From positions 1-64,000 of the forward strand of contig JADJOG010000002.1 of assembly GCA_016713865.1 (NCBI GenBank): 64,000 bases of DNA. Reading direction: 5' to 3'. The notes under the pieces were generated by a model. The model saw only the letters and a list, made by a program, of their open reading frames with translations. It was not told the origin of the DNA and did not search any database. Position numbers and translations under genes: made by a program. Shown here piece after piece: positions 27,437 through 36,938 of the stretch; position 1 is the stretch's first letter, and the number at the start of each line of letters is the position of its first letter. This DNA is from Flavobacteriales bacterium (GTDB taxonomy: Bacteria; Bacteroidota; Bacteroidia; Flavobacteriales_F; PHOS-HE28).

Positions 27437-27840
27437 ACCGCTTGCGCGAGGAACAACAGGAGAAGGCCCACAAGCCGAAGAAGGCCGGAGCGGCGCCCAA
27501 GCTGCCGCGCGCTCTCATCGGCGTGCTCAACGGCAGCTTCCTCACGCGCGAGAACGTGCTGCGCAACATGCCCTTCATCCTCTTCTGCGCTGGCCTCATG
27601 CTGGCGGCCATCGCCTACGGCTATCACACCGAGCGCGTGGCCTCGCGGATCGACAAGGGTGCCGCGGCGCTGAAGGAGCAGCGCGCCGCTTACATCAGCG
27701 CGCGCGCCGAATTGGAGAAGCAGGAGCAGCAGAGCCAGGTGGCGCAGCGCATTCATGACATCGGCCTGGATGAGAGCCGTGTGGCTCCCGTGAAGATCGG
27801 GGTGGATGATGAACAACTGGATGAAACGCGCGATCCATGA
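27433..27840 (+). CDS. ftsL: FtsL-like division protein
   Basis: 135 residues. A basic cytoplasmic tail is followed by one membrane helix at about residues 47-65 (MPFILFCAGLMLAAIAYGY) and a coiled-coil stretch to about 110. That layout and the position between rsmH and ftsI define it as FtsL-like, since sequence conservation in this family is low. It overlaps both neighbours by 4 bases. It is expected to join FtsQ in the divisome. Confidence 0.85.
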   Translation: MNRLREEQQEKAHKPKKAGAAPKLPRALIGVLNGSFLTRENVLRNMPFILFCAGLMLAAIAYGYHTERVASRIDKGAAALKEQRAAYISARAELEKQEQQSQVAQRIHDIGLDESRVAPVKIGVDDEQLDETRDP

Positions 27841-29939
27841 ACGCCGATAAGCAACTGGCCCTGCGCGCGGGCATCGTGTACTTCGGCATGGTGCTCTTCG
27901 CCATCGCCGTGGCGGTGCAGCTCTTCCGCGTGCAGTTGGTTGAAGGCGATCACTGGCGCGCGAAGGCCGAGCACGTGAGCACAGCATGGCGCACCGTGCA
28001 GCCCGATCGCGGCCACATCTACAGCGCCGATGGCCGCTTGCTCGCCACGAGCGTCCCCGAGTACGACATCAGAATGGACATGATGGCCGATGGGCTCACC
28101 AACGAGCGTTTCGATGCCGCCATCGATTCGCTTGCCTGGCACCTCGCCCATCTCTTCGAGGACCGCAACGCCGAAGAGTACAAGCGTGACCTCACCGATG
28201 CGCGCCGCCGCAAGGAGCGCTATCACTTGGTGAAGCGCCGTGCGAGCCATGCGCAAGTGCAGGTTCTGGAAGGCTTCCCGCTCTATCGCGATGGCCGTTA
28301 CAGGAGCGGGCTCGTGACCGAGAAGCGCTTGGTGCGCGCAAGGCCCTTCGGTCGTTTGGCGGCGCGCACCGTGGGCTACGTGCTGCGCGATAGCACCACC
28401 ATCGGCCTCGAGGGCGGCTTCGACGACTATCTCAAGGGCCGCACCGGGCGGCGTCTGGAACGCAGGCTCGCGGGCGGCACATGGATGCCCATCGGCGAAG
28501 GCACCGATCCCAAGCCGGGCACCGATATCCACACCACGATCGATGTGAACCTGCAGGACGTTGCCGATGCGGCGCTGGAGAGGCAGCTGAAGAAGCACGG
28601 CGCGCAATACGGCAGCGTAGTGGTGATGGAGGTGGCCACAGGCCGCATCAAGGCCATGAGCAACCTCACGCGCACAGCGGATAGCACCTATGCCGAAACG
28701 ATGAACTGGGCCGTGGGCGAAGCCGCGGAGCCGGGATCCACCTTCAAGCTCCCCGCGCTCATGGCCGCGTTGGAAGAAGGCTTGATCGGCCCCGACGATA
28801 CCGTTGATACCAAGTGGGGCACCATCACGCACTGCGGCGAGCGAATGGTCGATTCGCATCCGCACCGCTCGCGCAAGGTCACCGTGCGCCGCGCTTTCGA
28901 GGCATCGTTGAACACCGGTTGCAGCGAAGCGGTGCTCAAGGCCTTCCGCAAGGACCCCAAGCGTTTCGTTGAGCGCTTGCGCCAGATGCGACTGCATGAG
29001 CCCACTGGTGTGATGATTCCCGGCGAGGCCGTGCCCACGCTGCGCGCCCCGGGCGATCGCCTCTGGAGCTGCACCAGTTTGCCGTGGATGAGCATCGGCT
29101 ACGAAGTGGCGCTAACGCCATTGCAGATGCTCACCTTTTACAATGCAGTCGCTAACAACGGCCGCATGATGCAGCCGCAGGTGGTCACGCATGTATCGCG
29201 CGAGGGCCGCACCGTGAAGGAGTTCGCGCCAGCGGTGCTCAACGAGCGCATCTGCTCCGATAAGACCCTGGGCATCGTGCGCGAATTGCTGCAAGGCGTT
29301 GTCGATAGCGGCACGGCGCGCAACCTGCACGGCACCGACTTGCGCATAGCCGGGAAGACCGGCACCGCGCTGGTGCTGCGCAACGGCAGCTACCAGCAGC
29401 ACGGCAAGAGCTACCAAGCGTCATTCGCCGGCTACTTCCCCGCGGAGAAGCCGCTCTACAGCTGCATCGTGGTGGTGAACGGACCGACGATGAGCGGCTA
29501 CTACGCCAACGTGGTGGCCGGTCCCATCTTCCGCGAGATCGCCGACAAGGTTTACAGCAACCGCTTGGAGCTGCAGCAGGAGCGGGTGCTGGCACAGGGC
29601 AATGGCCCGCGCTCGCCAGTGAGCATGAGTGGCCGCGCATCGGATCTCCGCACCGCCATGGCCGCGCTCGGCGTGCCATTCGATGCCGCTGGTGAGGGAG
29701 AGTGGGCGAGCACCGAGGCCGGCGATTCGCTCGTGACGCTTCGTCCCCGTGCAATTGCCAGTGCAGCCAGCGGCTTGGTACCCAACGTGCTGGGCATGGG
29801 CCTGCGCGATGCGCTGCACATCCTCGAGAACCGCGGCTATCGCGTGCGCGTGCAAGGCGCAGGCATGGTGCGCAAGCAGTCCATCACGCCGGGATCACGC
29901 GCTTCGCAAGGCGCCATCATCATCAGCGAGCTCGCATGA
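27837..29939 (+). CDS. ftsI: Division transpeptidase (class B PBP) with PASTA domain
   Basis: 700 residues. An N-terminal membrane helix lies at about 11-30, with PBP dimerisation segments (VQPDRGHIYSADGRLLA). The transpeptidase has the SxxK motif in EPGSTFK near residue 301, SLN in ASLNTG near 357 and KTG in AGKTGTA near 507. One C-terminal PASTA domain (VPNVLGMGLRDALHILENRG) covers about 648-700. It cross-links septal peptidoglycan in the periplasm. It overlaps ftsL and murE by 4 bases each. Confidence 0.95.
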   Translation: MNADKQLALRAGIVYFGMVLFAIAVAVQLFRVQLVEGDHWRAKAEHVSTAWRTVQPDRGHIYSADGRLLATSVPEYDIRMDMMADGLTNERFDAAIDSLAWHLAHLFEDRNAEEYKRDLTDARRRKERYHLVKRRASHAQVQVLEGFPLYRDGRYRSGLVTEKRLVRARPFGRLAARTVGYVLRDSTTIGLEGGFDDYLKGRTGRRLERRLAGGTWMPIGEGTDPKPGTDIHTTIDVNLQDVADAALERQLKKHGAQYGSVVVMEVATGRIKAMSNLTRTADSTYAETMNWAVGEAAEPGSTFKLPALMAALEEGLIGPDDTVDTKWGTITHCGERMVDSHPHRSRKVTVRRAFEASLNTGCSEAVLKAFRKDPKRFVERLRQMRLHEPTGVMIPGEAVPTLRAPGDRLWSCTSLPWMSIGYEVALTPLQMLTFYNAVANNGRMMQPQVVTHVSREGRTVKEFAPAVLNERICSDKTLGIVRELLQGVVDSGTARNLHGTDLRIAGKTGTALVLRNGSYQQHGKSYQASFAGYFPAEKPLYSCIVVVNGPTMSGYYANVVAGPIFREIADKVYSNRLELQQERVLAQGNGPRSPVSMSGRASDLRTAMAALGVPFDAAGEGEWASTEAGDSLVTLRPRAIASAASGLVPNVLGMGLRDALHILENRGYRVRVQGAGMVRKQSITPGSRASQGAIIISELA

Positions 29940-31399
29940 AGCTGCTGAAGGATCTCCTCTACGGCGTGCCCATCGAGCAGGTGGAAGGAAGCACCAACAC
30001 CGCCATCGAGCACATCGCGTTCGATAGCCGCGCAGTGCAGCCGCTCAGCCTCTTCGTTGCGGTGCCGGGCACCAAGGTCGATGGGCACGACTACATCGCG
30101 AAGGCCGTTGCCGATGGCGCGAGCGCTATTGTATGCGAGCGGATGCCAGACAGCTTCGTGGAGGGCATCGCTTACGTGCGCGTGAAGGATGCCGCGGAGT
30201 CGCTCGCGCTGATCGCCGCCAGTTTCTTCGATCATCCGAGCAGGAAGCTCAAACTCATCGGTGTCACCGGCACCAATGGGAAAACGAGCATTGCCACCTT
30301 GCTCTTCCGTCTCTTCCGCGGGCTAGGCAACAAGTGCGGGCTCATTAGCACGGTGGAAACGCGGATCGGGCCGAAGACGATCCCCAGCACGCACACCACG
30401 CCCGATGCCGTTCGACTGAACGCGCTGTTGAGCGAGATGCTCGAAGCGGGCGTCACGCACTGCTTCATGGAAGTGAGCAGCCACAGCGTGGTGCAGCACC
30501 GCGTGACAGGCCTGCGGTTCACCGGCGGCGTGTTCACCAACATCACGCACGACCACCTCGATTACCACGGCACCTTCGCCGAGTACATCAAAGCGAAGAA
30601 GCGCTTCTTCGACGATCTGCCCGCAACCGCCTTCGCGCTGGTGAACGCTGATGACGCCAATAGCGGCGTGATGGTGCAGAACACGCGCGCGATCAAGCGC
30701 TCGTATGCGGTGCGCAACCTCGCCGATCATCACGCGCGCATCATCGAGAACCAGCTCACGGGCCTGCACCTGAGCATCGATGGCCACGACCTGTACGCGC
30801 GGCTCGTGGGCGAATTCAACGCGAGCAACCTGCTGGCCGTGTACAGCGTTGCGCTGCTGCTTGGCGAAGCCCCGCTCGACATCCTCACGGCGCTGAGCGA
30901 CCTGGAGCCGCCTCGTGGCCGGTTCCAAGTGGTGCGCGGATCGGGCGGAGTCATGGGAATTGTCGATTACGCTCACACGCCCGATGCGCTCAAGAACGTG
31001 CTCTCGACGATCAACGATGTGCTCGGCGGCGAGGAGCGTGTGATCACCGTGATCGGATGCGGCGGCGATCGCGATCGCGCCAAGCGGCCCGAGATGGCCC
31101 GCATCGCCAGCGCGCTGAGCGCCTTGGTGGTGCTCACCAGCGACAATCCGCGCAGCGAGGAGCCCATGGCCATCATCGATGAGATGCGCGCGGGAATCGC
31201 TGCTGCCGATGGCGGCCGCGTTTTCGTGAACGCCGATCGGCGCGAGGCCATCCGCCAAGCGGTGGGCATGGCCAAGCCGGGCGATGTGGTGCTGCTCGCG
31301 GGCAAGGGCCACGAGGATTATCAGGAGGTCAAGGGCGTGAAGCACCCCTTCGACGATGCGGCCGTGCTGCGCGAAACGCTTGAACTGCTTCACAAATAA
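29936..31399 (+). CDS. murE: UDP-MurNAc-tripeptide ligase MurE (meso-DAP type)
   Basis: 487 residues from the ATG at 29936, which overlaps the ftsI stop. The ATP loop is GVTGTNGKTS, the central segment DHLDYHGTFAEYIKAKKRFF, and the C-terminal domain carries DNPRSEEP. The DNPR motif marks ligases that add meso-diaminopimelate, so this organism should have DAP-type peptidoglycan. Cytoplasmic. Confidence 0.96.
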   Translation: MKLLKDLLYGVPIEQVEGSTNTAIEHIAFDSRAVQPLSLFVAVPGTKVDGHDYIAKAVADGASAIVCERMPDSFVEGIAYVRVKDAAESLALIAASFFDHPSRKLKLIGVTGTNGKTSIATLLFRLFRGLGNKCGLISTVETRIGPKTIPSTHTTPDAVRLNALLSEMLEAGVTHCFMEVSSHSVVQHRVTGLRFTGGVFTNITHDHLDYHGTFAEYIKAKKRFFDDLPATAFALVNADDANSGVMVQNTRAIKRSYAVRNLADHHARIIENQLTGLHLSIDGHDLYARLVGEFNASNLLAVYSVALLLGEAPLDILTALSDLEPPRGRFQVVRGSGGVMGIVDYAHTPDALKNVLSTINDVLGGEERVITVIGCGGDRDRAKRPEMARIASALSALVVLTSDNPRSEEPMAIIDEMRAGIAAADGGRVFVNADRREAIRQAVGMAKPGDVVLLAGKGHEDYQEVKGVKHPFDDAAVLRETLELLHK

Positions 31400-31400
31400 G

Positions 31401-32646
31401 ATGCTTTACCACCTCTTCGATAGCATCGGCTACAGCATCCCCGGGTCGGGCGTGTTCAGCTACATCTCGTTCCGCGCCGCCATGGCCGTGTTCGTTTCGC
31501 TGCTGATCAGCTCTGGTTCGGTGGCAGCATCATCCGTCTGCTGCGCCGCATGCAGGTGGGCGAGACCGTGCGCGACCTCGGCCTCGAAGGGCAGCTCACC
31601 AAGCAAGGCACGCCAACAATGGGCGGTCTCATCATCCTCGCGGCCACCATCATCCCCACGCTGCTCTTCGCCAAGCTCAACAACATCTACATCATCCTGC
31701 TGCTCGTGAGCACGGTGTGGATGGGCCTCATCGGTTTCCTTGATGATTACATCAAGGTCTTCAAGAAGGACAAGCGCGGCCTCGCCGGCAAATTCAAGGT
31801 GGTAGGGCAGGTGGGCCTTGGGCTGATCGTGGGCGCCACGGTCTATTTCCATCCGGAGATCCGCACGCGAGTCGAGATCCCCGAAGTGCTCGCCGAGCAG
31901 CTCGATCAGCGCGATGTGCACACCATAACGGAGGAGGATGGCACGGTGCACTACATGCTGAATCGCAAGTCGCCGAATACCACGATCCCTTCGTGAAGGG
32001 CAACGAGTTCAACTATTCCACACTGCTGAAGCCATTCGGGCAGAGCGCGCGCGAGTACACCTGGGTGATCTACATCGCCATCGTCATCTTCATCATCACC
32101 GCTGTCAGCAACGGAGCCAACATCACCGATGGCCTCGATGGCCTGGCTACCGGCACCAGTGCCATCATGGTGCTCACGCTCGGGATCCTCGCCTATGTGA
32201 GCGGCAACATCATCTTCTCGCACTACCTCGGCATCATGTACATCCCTGGCTCGGGCGAGCTGGCGGTGTTCATTGGCGCGCTGCTGGGCGCATGCATCGG
32301 ATTCCTCTGGTACAACGCGTATCCGGCACAGGTCTTCATGGGCGATACCGGCTCATTGGCGCTGGGCGGCATCATCGCCACGCTCGCGATCCTGGTGCGC
32401 AAGGAGCTTCTGATTCCCGTGCTATGCGGGGTCTTCCTCGTTGAGAATCTCAGCGTGGTGCTGCAGGTCTCCTACTTCAAGTGGACCAAGCGGAAGCATG
32501 GCGAGGGCCGGAGGATCTTCCTGATGTCGCCGCTGCACCATCACTTCCAGAAGAAGGGCATCCATGAGAGCAAGATCGTCTCTCGCTTCTGGATCGTGGG
32601 CATCATGCTCGCCGTGCTCTCCATCGTAACCCTGAAGCTGCGCTGA
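31401..32646 (+). CDS. mraY: Phospho-MurNAc-pentapeptide translocase MraY, two frameshifts
   Basis: About 415 residues in three frames. The start ATG 31401 reads LYHLFDSIGYSIPGSGVFSY; near 31517 one base is missing, after which LWFGGSIIRLLRRM and GTPTMGG continue. Near 31980 another is missing, after which DPFVKGNEFNYS continues. The catalytic segments GFLDDYIKV, NITDGLDGLATG and GDTGSLALGG are all present, with about ten membrane helices. MraY makes lipid I at the inner membrane and is essential, so both shifts are almost certainly sequence errors. Confidence 0.93.
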
Positions 32647-32649
32647 TTC

Positions 32650-33996
32650 ATGAGCGAGGGCAAGCGATTGGTCGTACTGGGCGCGCAGGAGAGCGGCGTG
32701 GGCGCAGCGCGGCTGGCCAAGCGGCGAGGCCTCGACGTGTTCGTGAGCGATGCGGGCACGATCAAGCCCGATTACCGCGCGGTGCTCGTGCAGGAAGGCA
32801 TCGCCTTCGAGGAGGGCGGCCATTCCGCGGCGCGCGTGCTCGAGGCGGATGAGATCGTGAAGAGCCCAGGCATACCGGACACCGCGGCGCTGGTTCGCGC
32901 GGCGCACGACAAGGGCATCGCGGTGATCAGCGAGATCGAATTGGCATGGCGCTATTGCAAGGGCCAAGTGGTGGGGATCACTGGCAGCAATGGAAAGACC
33001 ACCACCACCATGCTCACGCATCACATCCTGCAACGCGCAGGTTTCGATGTGGCCGTTGGCGGCAATGTGGGCAAGTCGTTCGCGGGGCTCATCGCCGATG
33101 GCGACAATGACTGGTATGTGCTTGAGCTGAGCAGCTTCCAGCTCGATGGCATCCGCGACTTCCGCCCGCGCGTGGCCATGCTGCTCAACATCACGCCAGA
33201 CCACTTGGAGCGCTACGGCCACAGCATGGAGCGCTACACCGCCAGCAAGTTCCGCATCGCCATGAACCAGGGCGACGGCGATCATTTCATCCATGGCGCC
33301 GATGATCCCGTGATCGCTGCGTGGATGAGCGGCCATACGGTGAAGCCACGCCGCTGGCCCTTCAGCATCGAGCGCCACGTGCCCGAGGGCGCATGCCTCA
33401 AGGACGACGACACCCTTCAGATAACCACCAACCAAACCACTTTCGACATGAGCATTCAAGAACTCGCGCTGCAAGGCCGCCACAACCTCTACAACAGCAT
33501 GGCCGCAGGCATCGCTGCACGCCTGCTCGACATCCGCAACGAGGTGGTGCGCGAGAGCCTGAGCGATTTCCAGAACGTGGAGCACCGCCTCGAGCGCGTG
33601 GCCAACGTCAATGGCGTCGAGTTCATCAACGATAGCAAGGCGACCAACGTGAACAGCGCGTGGTACGCCCTGGAGAGCATGCGCAGGCCCGTGATCTGGA
33701 TCGCTGGCGGCGAAGAGCACGGCAACGATTACGCGCAGCTCGTTCCGCTGGTGAAGCAGAAGGTGAAGGCCATCGTGTGCCTCGGGAAGGACAACAGCCG
33801 CATCAAGGAAATCTTCGGTGGGCTGGTGAAGGACTTCGTGGAGACGACCAACGCGCAGCATGCCGTGCAAGCCGGATACGCGCTGGCCGAAGAGGGCGAT
33901 ACCGTGCTGCTCAGCCCCGCCTGCAAGAGCTTCGACCTGTTCGAGAACTATGAGGACCGCGGACGTGCCTTCAAGGCCGCAGTGCGTGCATTGTGA
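32650..33996 (+). CDS. murD: UDP-MurNAc-L-alanine:D-glutamate ligase MurD
   Basis: 448 residues, intact. An N-terminal Rossmann domain (LVVLGAQESGVGAARLAK) is followed by the ATP loop GITGSNGKTTTTML near residue 113 and a C-terminal domain with FINDSKATN and SPACKSFDLF. It adds D-glutamate to UDP-MurNAc-L-Ala in the cytoplasm. The next gene repeats only its C-terminal domain. Confidence 0.96.
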   Translation: MSEGKRLVVLGAQESGVGAARLAKRRGLDVFVSDAGTIKPDYRAVLVQEGIAFEEGGHSAARVLEADEIVKSPGIPDTAALVRAAHDKGIAVISEIELAWRYCKGQVVGITGSNGKTTTTMLTHHILQRAGFDVAVGGNVGKSFAGLIADGDNDWYVLELSSFQLDGIRDFRPRVAMLLNITPDHLERYGHSMERYTASKFRIAMNQGDGDHFIHGADDPVIAAWMSGHTVKPRRWPFSIERHVPEGACLKDDDTLQITTNQTTFDMSIQELALQGRHNLYNSMAAGIAARLLDIRNEVVRESLSDFQNVEHRLERVANVNGVEFINDSKATNVNSAWYALESMRRPVIWIAGGEEHGNDYAQLVPLVKQKVKAIVCLGKDNSRIKEIFGGLVKDFVETTNAQHAVQAGYALAEEGDTVLLSPACKSFDLFENYEDRGRAFKAAVRAL

Positions 33997-34017
33997 TCAA
34001 CCGAACACCGCATCACC

Positions 34018-34515
34018 ATGGAACAGAAGCAGAAGACCGACGCCCCGCTTCGCATTGCAGGCGGCCAGTTGCTCGATGCACGCCGTGCAGCCCTGAGCGC
34101 TTGGGGGCCCCACCGCATGGAAGCCGTGGCCGTGATCGAAGACGTGCTGTATGTGAACGATAGTCGAGCCACCTTCCTCGATGCCACGCTCGAATCCTTG
34201 GGCACCATCGATCGCCGCACCGTGTGGGTGGTTGGCGCTTGGTGCGCTGAGATGGCATCGCCGATCGTGCAGGAGCATTTGAAGGAGAAGGTGACGGCCG
34301 TGGTCCTCTTCGGCCCGATGGAGAGCGGTTGCGAAGAGAGCCTGCCAGAGCACATCTATCGCACCGAGAACCTGCGCACAGCGGTGTTCACCGCGCGCGA
34401 GCTCGCGCATGCCGGCGATGCTGTCCTATTCAGTCCGGCCTGCCCGAGCGGCAACGGCTTCGCGAACTACGAAGAGCGCGGAGCGGAATTCAAGCGGGCG
34501 GTTAGGGACCTCTAG
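34018..34515 (+). CDS. Stand-alone MurD C-terminal-domain paralogue
   Basis: 165 residues, starting 21 bases after murD. It aligns with the last 150 residues of the upstream MurD: HRME against HRLE, VNDSRAT against INDSKAT, VWVVG against IWIAG, KVTAVVLFGP against KVKAIVCLGK, GDAVLFSPACPS against GDTVLLSPACKS, and NYEERGAEFKRAVRDL against NYEDRGRAFKAAVRAL. The N-terminal Rossmann domain and the ATP-binding central domain are absent, so it cannot be a ligase alone. The frame is clean and codon use is like its neighbours. A regulatory or structural partner of MurD is possible; I know of no described family. Confidence 0.8.
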   Translation: MEQKQKTDAPLRIAGGQLLDARRAALSAWGPHRMEAVAVIEDVLYVNDSRATFLDATLESLGTIDRRTVWVVGAWCAEMASPIVQEHLKEKVTAVVLFGPMESGCEESLPEHIYRTENLRTAVFTARELAHAGDAVLFSPACPSGNGFANYEERGAEFKRAVRDL

Positions 34516-34556
34516 TTCAAAGCGACTCTAATCGATGATGATCATCCAAAGGAAAA

Positions 34557-34655
34557 GTTGGCAGTTGGCAGTTAGCAGTAGGCAGTCTTTCCACCAGCGA
34601 TGCTCGAATAGCCCCTCGACACTCAAACTGCCTACTGCCTGCTGCAGCTGCCAAC
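34557..34655. repeat. Heptad-phased inverted repeat in front of ftsW
   Basis: The left arm (34557-34586) is four 7-base units close to GTTGGCA (GTTGGCA, GTTGGCA, GTTAGCA, GTAGGCA). The right arm (34627-34655) is its inverted, decayed copy. A 40-base loop separates them. It occupies most of the 163-base gap before ftsW, the largest gap in the division cluster. Confidence 0.8.
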
Positions 34656-34678
34656 TCCCACCGCCAACCGCAAAACCA

Positions 34679-35848
34679 ATGACCTCGCTTGTCAACCGCC
34701 TCCCTGGCGACCGCACCATCTGGATGACGGCGATCTTCCTCGGCCTCATCAGCGTGCTAGCTGTGTACAGCAGCATCAGCTCGCTCGCGGTCAAGCGCGA
34801 CATCAGCACCTTGCATTTCCTGTTCAAGCATATGCTCATGCTGGGCACCGGCGGCTTGATCATGTACTACGCGAGCTCGCTGCGTTTCGGTGTGTACTCG
34901 AAGCTGGCGCAACTCGGCATCTGGGTCACCGCGGGCCTCTTGCTGCTCACCCTCGTGCTCGGCTCCAACATCAACGACGCCAGCCGTTGGCTGCGCATTC
35001 CCGGCGTGGGCCTCAGTTTCCAGACGAGCGACCTGGCCAAGGTGGTGCTCGTCGCCTATTTGGCGCGCGTGCTCAGCAAGGCCGATGGCGAATGGACCTT
35101 GCGCGATGTTGCACTGAAGCTCATGGTGCCCGTCGGCGTGATCTGCGGCCTGATCCTGCCGGCCAACTTCAGCACGGCTGCGGTGCTCTTCATGGTCTGT
35201 GTCACGCTCATGTTCGTCGCGCAGGTGCCGATCAAGCACCTCGTTGTGCTCATCGGCGCGGCTATCGCGGTATTCGCGATGCTGCTGCTTATCGCCGATT
35301 TCTTCCCTGACCTGCTTCCGCGCATGGCCACATGGGCCGCGCGCCTCAAGGCGTTCGGAAGCGATGCCGGTGGCGATGCCAATTATCAGGTGGAGCATGC
35401 CAAGATCGCCATCGCCAGCGGTGGTCTTTTCCCCAACGGCCCTGGCAGCGGCGCCTCGCGTAACTGGCTGCCGCACCCTTACAGCGACATGATCTACGCC
35501 TTCATCGTGGAGGAGTACGGCAGCATCCTTGGCGGCTTGGGCCTGCTATTGCTCTACCTCATCCTGCTGCATCGCGCCATGGTGATCGCCAAGAAATGCG
35601 AGAAGCCCTTTGGCGCGCTGGTGGCGATCGGCCTCGGCTTCATGCTCGTGGTGCAGGCCATGATCAACATGGCGGTGGCCGTGAATCTGCTCCCGGTCAC
35701 GGGTCAGCCATTGCCCTTGGTGAGCATGGGCGGCACCAGCGCGTGGTTCACCTGCTTGGCCATCGGAATCATCCTCAGCGTGAGCCGCGGCTCGACGCAG
35801 CAACCGATCGAGAAGAAGGATGCCAAGCTCAGGACCGCAACCGCTTAG
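34679..35848 (+). CDS. ftsW: Septal glycosyltransferase FtsW (SEDS family)
   Basis: 389 residues from the ATG at 34679, chosen because the longer frame to 34535 runs through the repeat element. About ten membrane helices, with SEDS features WLRIPGVGLSFQTSDLAKV, ILPANFSTA, LPHPYSDMIYAFIVEEYG and the late LLPVTGQPLPLVSMGGTS. It polymerises lipid II at the septum together with FtsI. The stop overlaps murG by 29 bases. Confidence 0.95.
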   Translation: MTSLVNRLPGDRTIWMTAIFLGLISVLAVYSSISSLAVKRDISTLHFLFKHMLMLGTGGLIMYYASSLRFGVYSKLAQLGIWVTAGLLLLTLVLGSNINDASRWLRIPGVGLSFQTSDLAKVVLVAYLARVLSKADGEWTLRDVALKLMVPVGVICGLILPANFSTAAVLFMVCVTLMFVAQVPIKHLVVLIGAAIAVFAMLLLIADFFPDLLPRMATWAARLKAFGSDAGGDANYQVEHAKIAIASGGLFPNGPGSGASRNWLPHPYSDMIYAFIVEEYGSILGGLGLLLLYLILLHRAMVIAKKCEKPFGALVAIGLGFMLVVQAMINMAVAVNLLPVTGQPLPLVSMGGTSAWFTCLAIGIILSVSRGSTQQPIEKKDAKLRTATA

Positions 35849-36938
35849 GGTGATGATCGCCGGTGGCGGAACCGGCGGCCACATCTTCCCGGCCATCGCT
35901 ATTGCGCAGGCCGTGCGCGAACGTGAGCCCGATGCGCGTTTCCTATTCGTGGGCGCAGAAGGGAAAATGGAGATGCAAAAGGTGCCAGCGGCTGGCTTCG
36001 CGATCGAGGCGCTGCCCATCCGCGGCTTCCAGCGCGGCAGCATCCTGAAGAACATCGGCCTTCCATGGCGCCTGTTGCGGAGCATGATCAAAGCGCGCGC
36101 CTTAGTGAAATCCTTCAAGCCGCATGTCGCCATTGGCGTGGGCGGATATGCCAGCGGCCCCTTGCTCGATGCCGCCCAGCGCATGCGGGTGCCCACGGTG
36201 ATCCAAGAGCAGAACAGCTTCCCTGGAAAGACCAACATCCACCTCGCGAAGCGCGCCAATCGCATCTGCGTGGCCTACGCGGGAATGGAGCGCTTCTTCC
36301 CGAAGGATCGCATCCTGCTCACCGGCAATCCAGTGCGCACCGATACCGTGAAGCTCGCCGGCAAGAAGCCGCGCGGCCTGGAGCATTTCGGCCTTCGGGA
36401 CGATGCGCCCATCATCTTCATCACCGGCGGAAGCCTTGGTGCGCGCGGCGTTAATCGCGGCGTGGAAGCGGCGCTAACGCTGTGGAAGAAGGAAGGTGCG
36501 CAAGTGATCTGGCAAACTGGAACGCCTTACCTGAGACTAGCCCAAGAAGCCGCTGCGCGGCTCAGCTACACCGATTGCAAGGTGCATGAATTCGTCGATC
36601 GGATGGACCTCGCGTACGCGTGCGCCGACCTGGTGGTGGCGCGCGCTGGCGCCATCAGCATCAGTGAACTGTGCATCGTGGCGAAGCCCGCGATACTGGT
36701 ACCGCTGCCCACCGCTGCCGAGGATCATCAGACGCACAATGCGCGCGCGCTCACCGATCGCGGCGCCGCGCTCTTGCTGCGCGATGCCGAAGCACCGGAG
36801 CAGCTTGGCGCGAAGGCCATTGAGCTGTTGCGCGATGAGCGCGCATTGGAACGCCTTCGATTGGCCATCGCAGGACTCGCCAAGCATGATGCGGCGCAGG
36901 CCATCGCCGTTGAGGTCATCAGACTCGCACGATCATGA
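35820..36938 (+). CDS. murG: Lipid II synthase MurG (GlcNAc transferase)
   Basis: 372 residues. The N-terminal glycine-rich loop is AGGGTGGHIFPAIAIA, then GVGGYASGP, QEQNSFPGKTN, ITGGSLGARGVN and the UDP-GlcNAc site region VVARAGAISISELC. It is a membrane-associated enzyme that turns lipid I into lipid II. It overlaps ftsW by 29 bases and murC by 4. Confidence 0.95.
   Translation: MPSSGPQPLRVMIAGGGTGGHIFPAIAIAQAVREREPDARFLFVGAEGKMEMQKVPAAGFAIEALPIRGFQRGSILKNIGLPWRLLRSMIKARALVKSFKPHVAIGVGGYASGPLLDAAQRMRVPTVIQEQNSFPGKTNIHLAKRANRICVAYAGMERFFPKDRILLTGNPVRTDTVKLAGKKPRGLEHFGLRDDAPIIFITGGSLGARGVNRGVEAALTLWKKEGAQVIWQTGTPYLRLAQEAAARLSYTDCKVHEFVDRMDLAYACADLVVARAGAISISELCIVAKPAILVPLPTAAEDHQTHNARALTDRGAALLLRDAEAPEQLGAKAIELLRDERALERLRLAIAGLAKHDAAQAIAVEVIRLARS

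Noticed and set aside
32422..33870. A 482-residue open frame opposite mraY and murD
   Set aside because: Antisense shadow of two essential genes; composition biased to Ala, His, Leu and Val.
34557..34655. CRISPR array
   Set aside because: Units are 7 bases, abutting and inverted, with no spacers of regular length and no cas genes.
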